From the NCBI GenBank assembly GCA_963757185.1, contig CAVWQI010000008.1, positions 1-64,000 on the forward strand: a stretch of DNA of 64,000 nt, given 5' to 3'. The number at the start of each line of letters is the position of its first letter. Within the stretch, counting starts at the first letter, position 1. Below, one piece after another: positions 43,021 through 52,237 of the stretch. The position numbers and the translations under genes were made by a program. Source of the DNA: JAQBQB01 sp963757185. Lineage in GTDB: Bacteria; Gemmatimonadota; Gemmatimonadetes; Gemmatimonadales; Gemmatimonadaceae. A model generated the notes under the pieces. It was not told the DNA's origin, did not search any database, and saw only the letters and a program-made list of their open reading frames with translations.

Positions 43021-43222
43021 GCGCGGCGCGATCAAATAGGCGCCGCTGACAAACGGCGCGGACTAAGTAGGGGCGCGACTGAGTAAGGCGCAGGACCCAA
43101 ACGTCGCGAACGGCGCACATGCCAAACGGCGTTCGGCAGTCGCGCCTTTCGCGACGTTCGGCATTTGCGCCCCGTCAGGTGCGCCGTTAGGCACGCCGTC
43201 AGTCAGCTGCGCCGCTCAGCTG
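43021..43222. repeat. gene-end quasi-palindrome, copy 5 (between convergent stops)
   Basis: Fills the space between the protease stop (+) and the CheR-like methyltransferase stop (-). It has ggactaagtaggggcgc at left and gtcagtcagctgcgcc at right. Plus orientation. Confidence 0.9.
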
Positions 43223-43224
43223 GC

Positions 43225-44151
43225 CTAGACCGTTGCCATTCCTCCCGCCCCCGACAGAAAAATCGTCGCATACCGACGCGTTGCGTCCGGCCGCCGAGAA
43301 TCGAACGGCTCGAGCGCCCAGTAGATGCGAGGCCACGCGTAGCCGCGAGTTACGCGCGACTCTGTGTGAATCCGTTCGAGATCAGTCAGGCATGGCTGGA
43401 GTCCGGCCTCGGCGGTCAACCGCGTGCGCATGTCGAGGTCTGCTCCGTCGATGAGAATTGCGGAGCGAGGCTTGAGCAGCGTGAACAGCCGGGCAAACGC
43501 GTTGCGGGCGACGGGGCGGGGGAGGTGGTAGAGGAAGTTCTGCGCGACGACGACGTCGGCGCCACCTAGAGAATTGATCAGCGTCTCATCCAGCACGTTG
43601 CCCACCGCGAAGCGGACGCCGGCCATGATCTCGGGCTTCACGGTGAAGCCATCGCCGGTCGCGTCGAACGTGCGATCGATGAAGTCCGGCGTCACGTGCG
43701 TCCCCTTGAGCTCTTCCCTGGAATAGCGACCAACGCGCGCGCGTGCGATGACGTCGGCGTCGATGTCGAAGCACTCGATGCTCACGTGCACATCGGGGCG
43801 CCGAGTTCGCAGAACCGACGCGATCGAGTACGGCTCGGCGCCGATCGAGCAGCCGAAGACGACGATCCGGAGCTCGTCGTTCGATCCGACGCGGAGGAGA
43901 TCGAGCACCGGACCGGCGAGTACTTCTATCTGTGTCGGTAGGCGGCAGAACTGCGTGAAGAGATTGTTGCCTCGCGGCGCCAACCGCAGCGTCATCGCGT
44001 GCTCGGCGCGACCGATCAGCGGGCGGCGACGAACCGCGTCGGGGAGCAGGCGAAGGGCCCGAGTGGCCAATGCGTACAGCGACCGGGCTGCCAGATTTTT
44101 GACTTCCAAAGACTCATTCGACATGGAGGTGGTCAAAGTTGGCTGGGCCAT
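43225..44151 (-). CDS. CheR-like SAM-dependent methyltransferase
   Basis: Protein of 308 residues. Motif I VVFGCSIGAEPYSIASVL is the CheR form of the SAM-binding loop. The acidic motif II is ECFDIDADVIARA. The block GRYSREELKG also matches CheR (YxxxEL...). Motif IV-like DVVVAQNFLYHLP stands where CheR has RNVLIYF. CheR methylates glutamates of chemoreceptors, but no chemotaxis genes are nearby and the N-terminal part is not the usual CheR_N domain, so the substrate may be another protein or a small molecule. No partner is visible. Confidence 0.75.
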   Translation of the reverse strand: MAQPTLTTSMSNESLEVKNLAARSLYALATRALRLLPDAVRRRPLIGRAEHAMTLRLAPRGNNLFTQFCRLPTQIEVLAGPVLDLLRVGSNDELRIVVFGCSIGAEPYSIASVLRTRRPDVHVSIECFDIDADVIARARVGRYSREELKGTHVTPDFIDRTFDATGDGFTVKPEIMAGVRFAVGNVLDETLINSLGGADVVVAQNFLYHLPRPVARNAFARLFTLLKPRSAILIDGADLDMRTRLTAEAGLQPCLTDLERIHTESRVTRGYAWPRIYWALEPFDSRRPDATRRYATIFLSGAGGMATV

Positions 44152-44347
44152 GAAGTGCCCGACAACGAAGGTTCCTTAGTGCGTAGCTGCCCAAAGTCGT
44201 CGACGGGCTGTCGGGACTCTGCCGCCTTCAACGTTTCTCATCTTAGACGGCACGGCAAAGCCTTCGGGCGGTCGTCCGTCTGCGACGGCCGTCTGGCCCG
44301 AACCCTGGTTCCGGGCCAGGTTTGGAGCGTCCGGGAACGAGATCACG

Positions 44348-45421
44348 ATGGGAACTTCTCATATGCGCTTTGTCTCCGGTCTGGCTGCCTTGATCGCCCT
44401 CTCGGCGTGCGGCAGCGACAGTACGACGAGTGCCCCAACCTCCTCCACTCCGTCGACACCGGCTCAGCCAACCGGGATAAGCGTTTCGATCGACCAGCAA
44501 GGATTCCTCGGTCAGCTCCTGCTGGACGTCAAACAACAGACGACGCTGACTGCCACCGTCCGCGACGCATCCGGGGCGATCCTTAATGGACACCCGGTCA
44601 CCTGGCTCAGCAGCGCCCCGAGCGTGGCCACTGTGTCGAGCGCCGGATTGGTCACCGGAGTTTCTCAGGGCAACACGACGATCACCGCGACGAGCGACGG
44701 GCAGTCGGCCGCGCAACTGGTGCAGGTGGTCGCGCTGAACCTCACGTCCTACCAGTTGTCAGTGGTCGTCAAGGACGACGCGGGCAATCCCGTTCCGGGA
44801 GTGGGCGTCGTGAATGTCTACTACGGAGCGCGTCCGGACGACTGCAGCGTCTGCAACGTTCCATACGGAGGCTTTGTTCACGGAACGACCGACGCTGCGG
44901 GATCGTTCACCGGCCACTTCATCGCGGATCCGGAGGGCTTGGATTCTTGGGCTTTCGGTGATCATGCATACGCGTACGTCGTGGCAGCCCGTCCCGGCTA
45001 TGAAACAGACCGCCGATTCGTCTTTGGACAGACCACTTCATTCACGCAGCCTGTGCACCTCCGCGCGATACAGCAGGTGACGGCCGGCGACTCGGTGGCG
45101 TTGACGATCGCGTCGACGGACCCTGTCTATCAGGAGTTGGACACGTCACCCGCGGAGGATGGCACCTTCATATGCCGCGCGTTTCTCTTGGTCGCGCCGG
45201 CTGCCGGCGTCCTGACGGTGACTGCCTCGGCTACCGGATCGGGCGCAGCTCCCTTGGTTGAGCTCGACCTGCCGGACGAATCGGAGTTCCTCGCCTTTGG
45301 AAACGGGTCGGCGTCGAAGGCGGTGCACGCGGGCGATACGATCGAGGTGCGAATCGGCGCGCACGTCAAGCCGGGGGATCCGAGTCTGTCGTTCGTGGTG
45401 AGGACTGGGGTGGCGAAATAA
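44348..45421 (+). CDS. lipoprotein with Ig-like (Big2) domain
   Basis: Protein of 357 residues. Lipobox LSAC follows a short signal peptide; ATG 44363 (MRFVSG) is a possible alternative start. A Thr/Ser/Pro linker leads to a Big2 domain (about 45-130, LTATVRDASGAILNGHPVTWLSS ... GNTTITATSDG). A second beta domain contains LSVVVKDDAGNPVPGVGVVNVYYG, like a carboxypeptidase-regulatory or SpaA-type fold. The C-terminus is beta-rich. It is probably a cell-surface protein; no enzymatic motif. Confidence 0.8.
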   Translation: MGTSHMRFVSGLAALIALSACGSDSTTSAPTSSTPSTPAQPTGISVSIDQQGFLGQLLLDVKQQTTLTATVRDASGAILNGHPVTWLSSAPSVATVSSAGLVTGVSQGNTTITATSDGQSAAQLVQVVALNLTSYQLSVVVKDDAGNPVPGVGVVNVYYGARPDDCSVCNVPYGGFVHGTTDAAGSFTGHFIADPEGLDSWAFGDHAYAYVVAARPGYETDRRFVFGQTTSFTQPVHLRAIQQVTAGDSVALTIASTDPVYQELDTSPAEDGTFICRAFLLVAPAAGVLTVTASATGSGAAPLVELDLPDESEFLAFGNGSASKAVHAGDTIEVRIGAHVKPGDPSLSFVVRTGVAK

Positions 45422-45423
45422 CG

Positions 45424-45606
45424 ACGAACGGCGCCGCTGCCGAACGGCGCAAACTAAGTAGAGGCGCGGCTAAGTAAGGGCGCAACGGCCGAACGCCGCG
45501 AAAATCGCACCTACCAAACGGCGTTCGGCATTTGCGCCCTTCGCGCGGTTTGGCGTTTGCGCCCAATTAGGTGCGCCGTTAGACACGCCGTAAGTCAGCT
45601 GCGCCC
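45424..45606. repeat. gene-end quasi-palindrome, copy 6
   Basis: Begins a few bases after the Big2 lipoprotein stop: aaactaagtagaggcgc, gctaagtaagggcgc, central loop caaacggcgttcgg, end gtaagtcagctgcgcc. Plus orientation; the next gene is on the same strand. Confidence 0.88.
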
Positions 45607-45697
45607 TTGAGGACGAGAAAACGGCAGCGCGCGATGCTGGTCTCAATCTCCGTCGAGCATTACAATCACCGACGACTTCACAAAAACGCCGCCCCCA

Positions 45698-46792
45698 ATG
45701 TCGGACCCTCGCGTGAGCGTCACGCCTCGCGTCACCCTGTTCGTCGATGTGCAGCAGTCGATGTACTTCAACTGTTATGTGTTCAGCGGGATGCTGTCAT
45801 TGGCGAGACAGAGTCGAATCGCGATGGAGATTCGGCACGTCGAGTATGAGCGCCAAATGGCCGGTGAACGGTCGCGACCCTACGTCGAGTTGGACGTCGC
45901 CTGGCCGTCGGGTCGCAGCATGCGCGTCTTCATCGACATGCACGACCGTGCAGATCTCTTCTTTCCATTGGGCTTGGAGCGGGGAGGATTGTACTTCAAG
46001 CGGGGTTACGATCCGGAACAGGTGGCTCGGGCCGGCTTGGCGGCGAATCGTATCGTCCCGTTTGGCGCGATGTTCAATGTCGCGACGTTCGCGTGCAAGC
46101 GGCTGATACTCCGCGCCTGGATAAAGCAACACGGACTGCGGCGGCCACAGGCGATCGCTGTCCTGCGTGGGACCATCGAGTATCCGGGGTACGATTCCGT
46201 CATAGCGTCCCCGTCGCGCACGAGGCCCAACGGTGTGCTCCTGCGCACGCGCCTTTGGGCCGAGGACGAAGTGCGGGGCGAAGACACGGCTGCGGCAGTC
46301 AACGAAGAACGCATCGGATTGATCCGGGAGCTCCGACGTGGCCTGGGTACCAGGTTCGTGGGAGGCGTTCTACCGACGCAAGCCGCGCAACGTCTCTGTC
46401 CTGAGCTGATCGATCGAACGGGCGGTTCGCGTGGCGCCTACCTCAAAGATCTCCGCCGCAGCGCGATCTCCATCTACACTCGGGGTCTGCACGGGTCGAC
46501 TGCCTGGAAGCTGCCGGAGTCCATGGCCGCTGGATGCGCGGTAGTAGGAGAGCCGCTCACCCACACGCTTCCAGAGCCTCTGGAAAACGGAGTCCATGTT
46601 GTTCACGCCTCCACGCCCGTGGAATGCGTCGAAGCCTGCCATAAGCTGCTGGACAACCCGGATTCGCTGTTCGAGATCCAGACGAACGGGCATTCATATT
46701 TCAATTCTTACATGCACCCGAGCCAGAGGATGGCCAGAGTGTTGGATCAGGCAGCCGAAGAGGCGGGAGAGGACGGCGTATGGAACGACTAA
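45698..46792 (+). CDS. glycosyltransferase (GT-B, CgeB/GT1-like)
   Basis: Protein of 364 residues. The C-terminal half has the GT-B nucleotide-sugar site pattern: AISIYTRGLHGSTAWKLPESMAAGCAVVGEPL, then LENGVHVVHASTPVECVEACHKLLDNPD, as in CgeB-like and Glyco_trans_1_2 proteins. The conserved Glu in PESMAAG and the following small-residue turn are present. The N-terminal half (VTLFVDVQQSMYFNCYVFSGML) is the acceptor domain. It probably acts in cell-surface polysaccharide or glycan synthesis; donor and acceptor are unknown. No other glycan genes adjoin. Confidence 0.75.
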   Translation: MSDPRVSVTPRVTLFVDVQQSMYFNCYVFSGMLSLARQSRIAMEIRHVEYERQMAGERSRPYVELDVAWPSGRSMRVFIDMHDRADLFFPLGLERGGLYFKRGYDPEQVARAGLAANRIVPFGAMFNVATFACKRLILRAWIKQHGLRRPQAIAVLRGTIEYPGYDSVIASPSRTRPNGVLLRTRLWAEDEVRGEDTAAAVNEERIGLIRELRRGLGTRFVGGVLPTQAAQRLCPELIDRTGGSRGAYLKDLRRSAISIYTRGLHGSTAWKLPESMAAGCAVVGEPLTHTLPEPLENGVHVVHASTPVECVEACHKLLDNPDSLFEIQTNGHSYFNSYMHPSQRMARVLDQAAEEAGEDGVWND

Positions 46793-46794
46793 AG

Positions 46795-46978
46795 GCGCAG
46801 CTGCCGAGCGGCGCGGACTAAGTAGGGGCGCGACTAAGTAAGGGCGCAGGAGCCAAAGAGCGCGAAAGGCGCGATTACCAAACGGCGTTCGGCGGTCGCG
46901 CCCTTCGCGCAGGTTGGCATTTTGCGCCCAGTCAGGTGCGCCGTTAGCCCGCCTTCAGTCAGCTGCGCCGTCAAGAAC
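46795..46978. repeat. gene-end quasi-palindrome, copy 7 (between convergent stops)
   Basis: Between the glycosyltransferase stop (+) and the BNR protein stop (-): ggactaagtaggggcgc, gactaagtaagggcgc, central loop caaacggcgttcgg, end ttcagtcagctgcgcc. Plus orientation. Confidence 0.9.
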
Positions 46979-47038
46979 GCGAAAACGGCAGCGGACCGAT
47001 TAGCCCGCTGCCGTTCCCAGAACTCAAAAACCCAGAAC

Positions 47039-50000
47039 CTACTTCTGCCGCTGTTTCGGCTGCGGCGTGTACCGACCCAGTCCGTCGTGATTCTCGTCCT
47101 CTCCGAACGCGAACCCGGCCTCCGCTCCGCCGCTCACTCGCTCCACGCGGAACGTCTGCTTGAACGTCTGTCCGTTGACGATCATCGTGACCAGGTAGTC
47201 GCCAGTGTTGGCCATCGACGCCCCACCACCACCGCCACCGCCGCCGCCACCACCACGGCCGCCCACAGCGGGCGGGTTCATGCCGATGATGTTCCAGATC
47301 TGCTGCACCGGCGACAGGTTGTCGCCAGTTCCACCGCCGCGACCGCCACGTCCACCACGCGCGCCGCGACCACCGGCGGCGGGAACGTTCACGCCGGCCG
47401 TCGCCGCAGGAGCGAAGGCAGCTGCCGTCGCGGAATCGAGACCACCGAAACCACCGCCACCGCCGCGACGTCCACCCGCTGACTCGGCCGGACGCGCGCA
47501 GAACGTCTCCCACATCGTCGTCGGGTGCTCACACGCCTGACCACCGGCGCCGCCTCGGCCACCGCCGCCGCCGCCGCGACCACCACGGCCGCCGCCCGCG
47601 GCGAGACCGCCGGGGTTGGCGAGGATGCCGACCTGCGCGCGCACCTGACGGATCGACGCGGTGTCGAAGCCTGCCTTCTGAAGTGAGTCCAGCACCTGCG
47701 GTGCGCGCGTGTGCAGCAGGATGCTGTCCCGACGCTGCGACGGCGAGAGCTCGGCCGCCGCGGCGCGCGGACGCGTCTCTTGGAAATTCCAGTCGACGTG
47801 GTGCACTCCCGCGCCACCCACACCGTTGATCGTCGCGAGTGAGTCGCCGCTCGCGTCGGAGATCACGAGCTTCACAGTGCTCGGCGCGCCCGCCGCGAGA
47901 CGATACACGATGTCCGCGCCGAACGGCGGGTTCGCGAACGTCATCTCCGCCTGCGCGAAACCGTTGCCTGGCAGGTTGAGCTGCGGCGCTTCGCCCCACT
48001 GATACGCCGTCTTCGGCTTGAACAGATACGTGCCCTGCGCCACGACCTTGGGCGTCATCTGCTCGAGCGCCGCGACGTCGACGACCCAGAGGCTGCGGCC
48101 GTGCGTCGCCGCGATCATCTCGTGGTCGCGCGGATGAATCTGAAGGTCGAACACCGGCACCGTCGGCAGGTTGTTCGAGAGACGCGACCACGTCTGTCCA
48201 CGGTCGATCGACACGTACGCCGAGCGCGAGCTGCCGACGAACAGCAGGTCGCGGTTGTGTGGATCCTCGCGGATCACGTGCAGATAATCCGCGGGGCTCG
48301 ACTGCGGCAGATTGTTGACGATCGAACGGAACGTTCGGCCGCCGTCGTTGGTCGCAAACAAGTACGGTTTGAAATCGTTCCAGCGGTGGTTTTCAAAGGC
48401 CACGTAGAACGTGAGCGTGTCGAAGTGGCTCGGCTCCACGCGCACGACGTACGCGTCCCACGGAACGCCGAGCGCGGTGAACTTGGGCGTGAGATCTTCC
48501 CACGCGCCGCCGTCGTTGTGCGTGAGCCACACGTTGCCGTCGTCGGTGCCGGCGAGCAGGAAGCCCGGCTTGAGCGGCGACTCCTGTAACGCGACCACCG
48601 TCCCGTACGCCTCGGCGCCCGTGAGGTCGAGCGTGACGCCGCCGGTGTACTTCTCGACGGTGTCGAGCCGGGCGAGGCGTGCTTTCTCCTGTGCGGGATC
48701 CTTCTTCACCGAAAGGTCCGGTGAGATCGGGAACATGTCCTCGCCACGCTTGAGCGACTTCAGCACTCGGCTTCCACCGAGGTAGAAGACCTGCGGGTTG
48801 TGCGGCGAGAGGAAGTAGGGCGACTCCCAGTTGTAGCGAATCTGGAGATCGGCCGAATCTTTCTTCTGCTCGACGCGATACGCCGCGATCTTCTTCGACA
48901 TCTCCGGCGTTTCTTTCTGGAGCGGATCGCCGCGCACGATGGCGATCGAGTCCTCCCACATGCGGTAGCGCTCGTTCCACGTCGGCTTGTTCACTCGGCC
49001 GCGCTCGCCGGTCTTGAGATTCGTCTGCTGGATGCCGGCGTTCTGGCTCTCGCCCCACACCATGTTCGGATCCGTCGGATCCTGGGCGGTATAAAATCCG
49101 TCGCCGCCAGAGATGGTGAACCACCACGTGTTGTTGATCGGCGTCGAGCGTCGGCGGCTCGGTCCGCACCACGCGCCGTTGTCCTGCGCGCCGGAGCAGA
49201 CGTTATATGGAACTGCGTAGTCGAAGCTGATGTCGTAGAACTGGCCGATCGGCAGGTTGCGCGGATACCAGAAGTTTCCGCCGCGGTCGTACGTGATCGC
49301 GATGCCGCCGTCCATGCCGATGACCCAACGCTCGCCGTCGTTCGGGTCGATCCAGATGGCGTGATCGTCGACGTGGACGCTCTGCGCCGCGTTCAACACC
49401 GTCTTGCCGCCGTCGTTCGAGACTTGGAGCTCGGTCGACGAGAAGTAGACGCGGTCCGGGTTCTTCGGATCGACGCGCACCTGCGAGTAGTAGAATGGAC
49501 GCGTGTCGATGTTGTTCATGTGCGTCCACGTCTTGCCGCCGTCGGCCGAGCGATAGAGGCCGTTCGCCGCGGCGTTCGCGGCCGTGTTGAACTTCATCGG
49601 TCCCGGCTCCATCGAGGCCGCTTCGGTCAACGCATACACGACCTGCGGATTCGACCGTGAGATGGCGAGACCGATGCGCCCCTTGGGGCCTTCGGGATAA
49701 CCGCTGCCCTTGATCTCCGTCCACGTCGCGCCCGCGTCCGTCGACTTGAAGAGACCGGACCCGACGCCGCCCGAGAGGAGCGAGTACGGCGTGCGATAGC
49801 GCTCCCACATCGAGAGGTAGAGGACGTCGGGATTCGACGGGTCGATCTGGACGTCGATCGCGCCCGTTTTGTCGTTCGCCGGCGCCTTGATCAGCTTCCA
49901 CGTCGTGCCGCCGTCGGTGGACTTGTAGAGTCCGCGCTCACCGCCCGACTTCCACGCCGGACCGAGCGCCGCCACATATACGGTATTGGCGTTGCGCGGG

Positions 50001-50458
50001 TCGACCTGGATTCGGCCGATGTGCTGCGTTGCCGCCAGGCCCATGTGGGTCCAGTGGAGCCCACCGTCGGTGGACTTGTAGACGCCGTTCCCCGGCTCGA
50101 TGGTGTTTCTCGAGTTCGGCTCACCTGTGCCGGCGTAGATGATGTTCGTGTCACTCGGCGCGATGGCGAGCATGCCCATGGCGACGACGTCCTTGTCGTC
50201 GAACACGGGGCGCCAGGAGATGCCGAAGTTCTGCGACTTCCAGATTCCACCGCCCGCGGCGGCGACGAAGAGGGTCTTTGACGGACTCGGAATGCCCTGC
50301 ACGTCCGAGACGCGACCCATGAAGTTGGACGGACCGATCTGCCGCCATTTGAAGGCGTTAGTGACGGTGGTATCGAGTCCCTGGGCCGAAGCCAGGCCGG
50401 AAGTCGAGACGAGCGCGACACCGGCGGCGACGGCGGCGAGCAAACGCGATCGTTGCAT
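47039..50458 (-). CDS. secreted BNR/sortilin-like beta-propeller protein
   Basis: Protein of 1139 residues with a signal peptide (LLAAVAAGVALVSTSGLASAQ). The first 800 residues are BNR/VPS10-type propeller repeats with recurrent S-x-D-G-G-x-T-W boxes: STDGGLHWTH, STDGGTTWKL, STDAGATWTE, SADGGKTWTH, NDGGRTFRS, DRGQTWSRL. Between residues 800 and 1100 is a region with long Gly/Arg-rich stretches (AAGGGRGGRGGGGGG). Such proteins are usually annotated as glycosyl hydrolases, but no catalytic pair is visible; binding or scaffold roles are equally likely. A fragment of a paralogue lies at 26440-26620. Confidence 0.85.
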   Translation of the reverse strand: MQRSRLLAAVAAGVALVSTSGLASAQGLDTTVTNAFKWRQIGPSNFMGRVSDVQGIPSPSKTLFVAAAGGGIWKSQNFGISWRPVFDDKDVVAMGMLAIAPSDTNIIYAGTGEPNSRNTIEPGNGVYKSTDGGLHWTHMGLAATQHIGRIQVDPRNANTVYVAALGPAWKSGGERGLYKSTDGGTTWKLIKAPANDKTGAIDVQIDPSNPDVLYLSMWERYRTPYSLLSGGVGSGLFKSTDAGATWTEIKGSGYPEGPKGRIGLAISRSNPQVVYALTEAASMEPGPMKFNTAANAAANGLYRSADGGKTWTHMNNIDTRPFYYSQVRVDPKNPDRVYFSSTELQVSNDGGKTVLNAAQSVHVDDHAIWIDPNDGERWVIGMDGGIAITYDRGGNFWYPRNLPIGQFYDISFDYAVPYNVCSGAQDNGAWCGPSRRRSTPINNTWWFTISGGDGFYTAQDPTDPNMVWGESQNAGIQQTNLKTGERGRVNKPTWNERYRMWEDSIAIVRGDPLQKETPEMSKKIAAYRVEQKKDSADLQIRYNWESPYFLSPHNPQVFYLGGSRVLKSLKRGEDMFPISPDLSVKKDPAQEKARLARLDTVEKYTGGVTLDLTGAEAYGTVVALQESPLKPGFLLAGTDDGNVWLTHNDGGAWEDLTPKFTALGVPWDAYVVRVEPSHFDTLTFYVAFENHRWNDFKPYLFATNDGGRTFRSIVNNLPQSSPADYLHVIREDPHNRDLLFVGSSRSAYVSIDRGQTWSRLSNNLPTVPVFDLQIHPRDHEMIAATHGRSLWVVDVAALEQMTPKVVAQGTYLFKPKTAYQWGEAPQLNLPGNGFAQAEMTFANPPFGADIVYRLAAGAPSTVKLVISDASGDSLATINGVGGAGVHHVDWNFQETRPRAAAAELSPSQRRDSILLHTRAPQVLDSLQKAGFDTASIRQVRAQVGILANPGGLAAGGGRGGRGGGGGGRGGAGGQACEHPTTMWETFCARPAESAGGRRGGGGGFGGLDSATAAAFAPAATAGVNVPAAGGRGARGGRGGRGGGTGDNLSPVQQIWNIIGMNPPAVGGRGGGGGGGGGGGASMANTGDYLVTMIVNGQTFKQTFRVERVSGGAEAGFAFGEDENHDGLGRYTPQPKQRQK

Positions 50459-50569
50459 ACAGTTCCTGCGGTTGGATTTGGGGGGGAACGGCGGGTGTCA
50501 GACGGGCCGCTTGGGCCTGTCACGACAATAATGTTACGACACGGTAGGGGCGAGTGTTGGGGGAACGGC

Positions 50570-50757
50570 CAAACGGCGCCGCTGACAAACGGCGCGACTC
50601 AAGAGGGCGCGACTGAGAAGCCCGCACTAACCGAAGGGCGCGAAGGGCGCGACTGCCAGACGACGTTCGGCAGTCGCGCCTTTCGCGGGGTTCGGGTTCT
50701 GCGCCCCTACTGAGTTCGCGCCGTTCGGGCCGCCGTCAGTCAGCTGCGCTTTCCAGC
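50570..50757. repeat. gene-end quasi-palindrome, copy 8
   Basis: Ends three bases before the stop of the alpha/beta hydrolase (-). The right arm at 50701-50722 (gcgcccctac, tgagttcgcgcc) is the reverse complement of the left arm of copy 2 at 33964-33985 with one mismatch, evidence for an ancestral perfect palindrome. Plus orientation. Confidence 0.9.
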
Positions 50758-50759
50758 TC

Positions 50760-51464
50760 TCAGGCCGTGACCGTCACCTCGCTAGCCGCCTTGGCAATGA
50801 CTGCCGCGACTGCCTCGGGGTGTGAAACGAACACCGAGTGGCTCGAACGCTGCTCGGCTACGGTCGCCCCGGCCCGCTTGGCCATGAACCGCTGCGCGTC
50901 GGGCGGGATCATCTTGTCCTCGGTCGTCACCAGGTACCAGCTCGGCTTGGTCTTCCACGCGGCTTTGCTGATCGTGCCGCCGAGCGCTTTGACCCCCCAC
51001 GGCACTTGCGAGTCGGCCATGAACGCGGCCTTGGCGGCGTCGACGTCGCCGGCGAACGAAGCCTGGAACTTGGTCTTGTCGAGGAAGAGATAGCCATCGA
51101 CCGGCGGCAGGATCGGCGGCACCGGGGCTCCGGGGGGCGGATTCGCGATCAGCGTATTGACCGACTCCCCGTCGCTCGGCGCGAACGCGGCGATGTAGAC
51201 GAGCCCGACGACGTTCGGATCGTTTCCGGCTTCGGTGATGACCGCCCCGCCGTACGAATGGCCGACCAGAAGCGCGGCGCCGTTGGACGATGCAAGAGCC
51301 AGCTTCACGACGGCGACATCGTCGGCGAGGGACGAGGTCGGATGCTGCGTGACGCTCACGTGATGTCCGTCACGCTTGAGAATCTTGTAAACACTCTCCC
51401 AACCGGAGCCATCCACGAAGCCGCCGTGGACGAGCACGATGTTCAAAGCGCCGTTTGTCGACAT
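50760..51464 (-). CDS. alpha/beta fold hydrolase
   Basis: Protein of 234 residues. Start motif NIVLVHGGFVDGSGW (oxyanion hole), nucleophile elbow LLVGHSYGGAVI with Ser, acid region near VTTEDKMIPPDAQRFMAKRAG, and catalytic His in SSHSVFVSHPEAV. This is the esterase/methylesterase-like subgroup (SABATH/EstC-like) of small-molecule hydrolases. A clear gggagg ribosome-binding site precedes ATG 51464. No signal peptide, so it is probably cytoplasmic. The substrate is unknown. Confidence 0.85.
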   Translation of the reverse strand: MSTNGALNIVLVHGGFVDGSGWESVYKILKRDGHHVSVTQHPTSSLADDVAVVKLALASSNGAALLVGHSYGGAVITEAGNDPNVVGLVYIAAFAPSDGESVNTLIANPPPGAPVPPILPPVDGYLFLDKTKFQASFAGDVDAAKAAFMADSQVPWGVKALGGTISKAAWKTKPSWYLVTTEDKMIPPDAQRFMAKRAGATVAEQRSSHSVFVSHPEAVAAVIAKAASEVTVTA

Positions 51465-51738
51465 ACCGCCTCCCTGGTGAGGTTGCTAGGGCAAATCGGG
51501 TCGTGAGTTTGTTGCAAAGAGGATTCCCGAACGGCCTTTTCGACGCCGGATTTTGTGTTGGCTCTTAGTCCACTTCTTTCCGTTGCCGACTCGACGATCT
51601 TGCTGCCCCTTCTCTCTCCGAACCGAACGAGAAGAGTCGGGAAAATCACGACAAGATCGTGACACACGCGACATCAAGAAGTCTTTTTTCCCTCGAAGGA
51701 CGACTTGAGCGCACACGCTCGCATCGGAGGAGGGAGCA

Positions 51739-52173
51739 ATGACAAAGCATGTAACGGACAACGGCCATCACTCGGCCGAGCTGCTCACGTTCACGATCGA
51801 CCCGCGGACGGGCAGGATCGTGAAGCTCGAAGGGCTCAACGCCGACGGCGGCCGCCGCGAGCTGACGGACGACGAGAAGGCGCGGCTGATCAAGCGGCCG
51901 CGCGACAAGACCCTCGAACAAGTAGTCGAACGGGCATTCGAGGCCGGAATCGCCTGTGTGCTCGACGGGGACGGCCTGGAAGACGACTCGAGCGAGTCGT
52001 CCGACGACGTCGATCTCACGCATCGGCTGCTTGTTCCGCTGATCGAGCAGAGCGCCGCGAAGAAATTGTTGGCGCGAGAAGTCGTCGATCGAACGGTTCT
52101 CGATACGCTGCTCGAGCACTCGCTCATGTCGACCCCGACTGCTGGAGCGGAGATCGCCGCCGATGTCCGCTAG
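51739..52173 (+). CDS. unknown protein with acidic linker and one helical module
   Basis: Protein of 144 residues; ggaggaggg just before ATG 51739 is a strong ribosome-binding site. Residues 13-75 form a mixed domain (LLTFTIDPRTGRIVKLEGLN ... LEQVVERAFEAGIACVL). Then comes an acidic stretch EDDSSESSDDVD (81-92) and a helical module at 93-128 whose key residues K109, L111, R113, V116, R118, L121, L124, L125 have exactly the spacing found in the repeats of the next protein. No named family is recognised. The same-strand neighbour 65 bases downstream makes a two-gene unit. Confidence 0.65.
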   Translation: MTKHVTDNGHHSAELLTFTIDPRTGRIVKLEGLNADGGRRELTDDEKARLIKRPRDKTLEQVVERAFEAGIACVLDGDGLEDDSSESSDDVDLTHRLLVPLIEQSAAKKLLAREVVDRTVLDTLLEHSLMSTPTAGAEIAADVR

Positions 52174-52237
52174 GCTGCCCCGAGCCGTTACCAGCCGGCT
52201 CAACTTCACATTTGAACCAACGACAAACGGAGACTCA

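Noticed and set aside
47205..47540. Proline-rich protein on the plus strand opposite the BNR gene
   Set aside because: It is the antisense of the Gly-rich stretch in the BNR protein and has no start context or family similarity.
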